From: an uncultured Eubacteriales bacterium
GTDB lineage: Bacteria > Bacillota > Clostridia > Christensenellales > Aristaeellaceae
Direction of reading: 5' to 3'
DNA: 8,107 nucleotides
Assembly (NCBI GenBank): GCA_900548125.1
Contig: URJN01000092.1
Span: 1-8,107 of the forward strand
Part shown: piece after piece, positions 6,321 to 8,107 of the stretch
Position numbering within the stretch: position 1 is the first letter of the stretch
Layout: the number at the start of each line of letters is the position of its first letter
The notes under the pieces: model-generated
Databases searched by the model: none
The model's input: only the letters and a program-made list of their open reading frames with translations
Told to the model about the DNA's origin: nothing
Position numbers and translations under genes: made by a program

Positions 6321-7715
6321 TCAACACAGAATATCGCTGATATCGCCAAAGCCGGAATGGGTCGTCACGATGATGACCGTATCATCCTGCTCAATGGTAT
6401 CCTGACCACGCGGAAAGATAATCTTTCCGGCGCGGTTGATGCAGGCAATCAGCAGGCTGTCCTTCAGCTTCAAATCCATAATCGGTACACCGATAACCGG
6501 CGCATCCTCCCCAACGCGGAACTCGATGGCTTCCACGCGGTTGTCAAACAGGTGGTACAGCGTTTCGACGTTGCTGCCGATGGAGTTCTGACGCGCGCGC
6601 ACATAGGCGATAATGGCTTCCGACGTGATGTACTTCGGATAGATGACGCTGCCCAGCTCCAGCCCGTCGATGACGTCATTGAAGGTGATGCGGTTGATTT
6701 TGGTAATCGTCTTCAGCCCCGGAACGCGCTTGGCATACAGCGTCAGCAGGATGTTTTCCTCATCCAGACCCGTCAGCGGAACAAAGGCCTCCGCCGCTCC
6801 GATGCCTTCTTCCTTGAGCAGCTCCTCATCGCCGCCGTCGCCGCAGATGACCAACGCTTCCGGCAGGAGAGTGCTCAGCTCTTCACAGCGTTCTTTATTG
6901 GATTCGATGATCTTGACCTCCAGCTTCTGCTCAATCAGCTGCTTCGCCAGATAGTAGGACGACTTGCCGCCGCCGATAATCATGCAGCTATGCACGGAAT
7001 TGGAGTGCATGCCGATGCTCTCAAAGATGTGATGCGCCTCGCGGGAGGACGCCAGAATCGTGATATCGTCCCCCTCATGCAGCATCGTAGAGCCGCTGGG
7101 AATCACCACGTGTCCCTCATTCTCCACCGCGCAGACCAGATAGCCGAAATGGAAAATATCCTCCAGCTGCATGATGCGCCGCCCGTGCAAAATGCTCCCC
7201 TTGGGAATCTTGAACCGAACCAGCTCCGCATGTCCTTTGGCAAACGAGCTGACTGTCAGTGCCTGCGGGCGCGAAAGCAGACGCGCAATCTCCTGCGCCG
7301 CTTCCAGCTCCGGATTGATAATCATCGACAGCCCCAGCTGCTGGCGCAGGTAAGGCAGCTCCTCGCTGTAATCCGGATTGCGAACACGCGCAATCGCCGC
7401 CAAAGCACCGCCTGCCTTTTTCGCAATGGTGCAGCAGAGCAGATTCAGCTCATCCGAGCCCGTGACGGCAATCACCAGATCCGCCTGCTGCAAGCCTGCT
7501 TCCATCAAGACCCGAAGGCTTGCGCCGTTGCCCTGAATGCCCATCACATCAAAAGTGTCTGTCGTATCGCGGACAACGCGCTCGCTCGTATCAACGATTG
7601 TCACGTCATGCCCTTCGCGAACCAGCTGCTCTGTCAGCGTATGCCCAACCTTGCCGCAGCCCACAATGATAATGCGCAAACTCTGAGTCTTCTTTTTCGC
7701 AGCCTTTGTCTGCAT
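6321..7715 (-). CDS. trkA: Trk potassium uptake system, regulatory subunit TrkA (two RCK domains)
   Basis: A 464-residue cytoplasmic protein with two RCK units in tandem, the normal TrkA layout. RCK_N1 begins with RIIIVGCGKVGHTL (14-27), a Rossmann GxGxxG loop, followed by acidic D42 and GSDE at 86-89. A TrkA_C part covers about 150-225. RCK_N2 begins near 244 with MIIGGGKSSYYLAKQL and E271, and a second TrkA_C part ends the protein. TrkA forms a ring under TrkH and gates it in response to nucleotides. In the second loop the usual GxG-x-IG reads GGGKSS, so its ligand preference may differ. I choose ATG at 7715 because GGAGG (7725-7729) lies nine bases upstream; TTG at 7739 would add eight residues but has no ribosome binding site. 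It is first in the operon, behind the promoter at 7770-7798. Confidence 0.95.
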   Translation of the reverse strand: MQTKAAKKKTQSLRIIIVGCGKVGHTLTEQLVREGHDVTIVDTSERVVRDTTDTFDVMGIQGNGASLRVLMEAGLQQADLVIAVTGSDELNLLCCTIAKKAGGALAAIARVRNPDYSEELPYLRQQLGLSMIINPELEAAQEIARLLSRPQALTVSSFAKGHAELVRFKIPKGSILHGRRIMQLEDIFHFGYLVCAVENEGHVVIPSGSTMLHEGDDITILASSREAHHIFESIGMHSNSVHSCMIIGGGKSSYYLAKQLIEQKLEVKIIESNKERCEELSTLLPEALVICGDGGDEELLKEEGIGAAEAFVPLTGLDEENILLTLYAKRVPGLKTITKINRITFNDVIDGLELGSVIYPKYITSEAIIAYVRARQNSIGSNVETLYHLFDNRVEAIEFRVGEDAPVIGVPIMDLKLKDSLLIACINRAGKIIFPRGQDTIEQDDTVIIVTTHSGFGDISDILC

Positions 7716-7730
7716 GATGCTTTTCCTCCA

Positions 7731-7749
7731 TTGCCGCAAATCGCGGCAA
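7731..7749 (-). other. Hairpin just upstream of the trkA ribosome binding site
   Basis: TTGCCGC (7731-7737) and GCGGCAA (7743-7749) form a perfect 7-base GC-rich stem with a 5-base loop in the short (about 48-base) trkA leader. It ends one base before GGAGG at 7725-7729 without covering it. It may protect the 5' end of the message or affect ribosome entry. The leader is too short for a known potassium or c-di-AMP riboswitch, and I see none. Confidence 0.55.
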
Positions 7750-7751
7750 GA

Positions 7752-7778
7752 CGATATAATTTCAATTTAATTATATCG
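7752..7778. promoter_or_regulatory. Palindrome over the trkA -10 and start site, candidate operator
   Basis: CGATATAATT (7752-7761) and AATTATATCG (7769-7778) are perfect 10-base inverted arms around TCAATTT. The right arm contains the minus-strand TATAAT of the trkA promoter and the left arm covers the expected start of transcription, the classic place for a repressor site. Because of the symmetry, TATAAT also occurs on the plus strand (7755-7760) with a weak TTGCCG 18 bases upstream. Protein binding is inference. Confidence 0.55.
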
Positions 7779-7798
7779 CTTGTACCCTGCTCTGTCAA
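7770..7798 (-). promoter_or_regulatory. Consensus sigma-A promoter of trkA-trkH
   Basis: On the minus strand TTGACA (7793-7798) and TATAAT (7770-7775) are separated by exactly 17 bases, a 12/12 consensus match. The expected start is near 7763, giving a leader of about 48 bases to the chosen trkA ATG. The -10 lies inside a 27-base palindrome, which suggests that this intrinsically strong promoter is held in check. Confidence 0.88.
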
Positions 7799-7896
7799 TG
7801 CGCCTTCCCTATTTGCCGATTTCCCCCGTTTTTTCTCAACGCCGCAGAAAGAACAAAAGCAAACGCGAGGGATTTATGCGAGTCAATTCATCCTGC

Positions 7897-7926
7897 TTGA
7901 CATTCCACTCTGCTTCTTATTATACT
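7897..7926 (+). promoter_or_regulatory. Sigma-A promoter of the gene at the right edge
   Basis: TTGACA (7897-7902) and TATACT (7921-7926) are 18 bases apart, 11/12 matches to consensus. The expected start is near 7933, about 168 bases before ATG at 8101. It is divergent from the trkA promoter, with about 100 bases between the two -35 elements; that interval (7799-7896) shows nothing I recognise. Confidence 0.75.
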
Positions 7927-7997
7927 TGTTATGACAGACTGTTTTTTTAAGTCCTGCGTGCGTCCTTTCTCTTTCCATAAATAATTCCCAAAACCGA

Positions 7998-8030
7998 ATA
8001 GGATTTTACACAAAAACGTCGAATCCCTAT
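7998..8030 (+). other. Leader hairpin with one bulged base
   Basis: ATAGGATT (7998-8005) can pair with AATCCCTAT (8022-8030), giving 8 base pairs with one C bulged and a 16-base loop. It ends immediately before GGAGGA (8031-8036), the site that would serve the small leader frame. It could belong to a structured leader; no known riboswitch class is recognised. Confidence 0.35.
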
Positions 8031-8038
8031 GGAGGAGT

Positions 8039-8086
8039 ATGTCCGCTTCAACAGGCTTTGCTTTCGGGGGATTCCCCGATCAATAA
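8039..8086 (+). CDS. Possible 15-residue leader peptide
   Basis: An ATG at 8039 follows GGAGGA (8031-8036), with only three bases between GGAGG and the start, shorter than ideal. The frame encodes MSASTGFAFGGFPDQ and ends with TAA at 8084-8086, which overlaps the TAAGGAGG of the next gene. It is in a different frame from ATG 8101. The peptide is not rich in one amino acid as amino-acid attenuators are, although it has three Phe. The layout suggests translational coupling or a leader peptide, but an ORF this short may be chance. Confidence 0.35.
   Translation: MSASTGFAFGGFPDQ
8064..8079 (+). other. GC-rich hairpin before the right-edge start codon
   Basis: TCGGGG (8064-8069) and CCCCGA (8074-8079) form a perfect 6-base stem with a GATT loop, ending five bases before TAAGGAGG. 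It lies inside the possible leader peptide frame, so ribosomes translating that frame would melt it. No T run follows, so it is not a terminator. Confidence 0.5.
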
Positions 8087-8091
8087 GGAGG
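8084..8091 (+). promoter_or_regulatory. Perfect ribosome binding site for the right-edge gene
   Basis: TAAGGAGG matches the anti-Shine-Dalgarno end of 16S rRNA and stands nine bases before ATG at 8101. It decides the start: an in-frame ATG at 8029 has no ribosome binding site in front of it. Confidence 0.9.
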
Positions 8092-8100
8092 TTTTTCACC

Positions 8101-8107
8101 ATGAAAA
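8101..8107 (+). CDS. Start of a gene running off the right edge
   Basis: Only ATG AAA and one further base (M-K) are inside the window. The start is well supported by TAAGGAGG nine bases upstream and by a promoter 168 bases upstream. The product cannot be known from this window. The gene is transcribed away from trkA. Confidence 0.85.

Noticed and set aside
4647..7934. A 1095-codon open frame on the plus strand
   Set aside because: It lies antisense to trkA and trkH across both genes and their gap and promoter. Its protein is low-complexity (rich in His, Gln, Arg, Asn) with no domain, as expected from the reverse frame of biased codons. The minus-strand genes carry clear family motifs and ribosome binding sites.
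8029..8100. An earlier in-frame start (ATG at 8029) for the right-edge gene
   Set aside because: There is no ribosome binding site before it, while ATG 8101 has a perfect TAAGGAGG at ideal distance. The added residues would be an Arg-rich stretch encoded by leader structures.

Overview
The window looks like chromosomal DNA from a GC-rich Bacillota bacterium, probably clostridial. Coding regions are GC-rich, intergenic regions are AT-rich with sigma-A type promoters, ribosome binding sites are strong GGAGG types, and the gene content (RqcP/YabO, fused IspD-IspF, DUF6020-like membrane protein, TrkA/TrkH) fits that group. The lineage call is inference from gene type and composition only. Six complete genes are visible, all on the minus strand; partial genes begin or may begin at both edges.

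Reading along the minus strand (right to left), the first unit is trkA-trkH, a two-gene potassium uptake operon. It starts from a perfect TTGACA-17-TATAAT promoter embedded in an AT-rich palindrome (7752-7778) and ends at a strong hairpin terminator (4538-4580). An 85-base potentially structured element follows the trkH stop directly. The second unit starts from an extended -10 type promoter at 4281-4309. It reads through a polytopic DUF6020-like membrane protein, the S4-domain protein RqcP, the bifunctional isoprenoid enzyme IspDF and an Mrr-type nuclease-domain protein, and ends at a terminator at 175-218. Gaps of 57 bases, a 1-base overlap (TGATG) and 17 bases support cotranscription of these four.

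At the left edge a perfect consensus promoter (77-105) points out of the window. At the right edge a plus-strand promoter (7897-7926), divergent from trkA, drives a roughly 170-base leader and then a gene whose ATG is at 8101 behind a perfect TAAGGAGG. The leader contains a possible 15-codon peptide whose stop codon overlaps that ribosome binding site.

Most genes are ordinary housekeeping genes and I see no phage, transposon, CRISPR array or rRNA/tRNA gene. The points most worth a second look are a complete ribosome binding site at the IspD/IspF fusion junction, an 11-residue repeat with a charge gradient in the N-terminal part of the Mrr-like protein, the trkA promoter palindrome with TATAAT on both strands, and the leader peptide candidate at the right edge. 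I do not see a clearly new multi-gene system.
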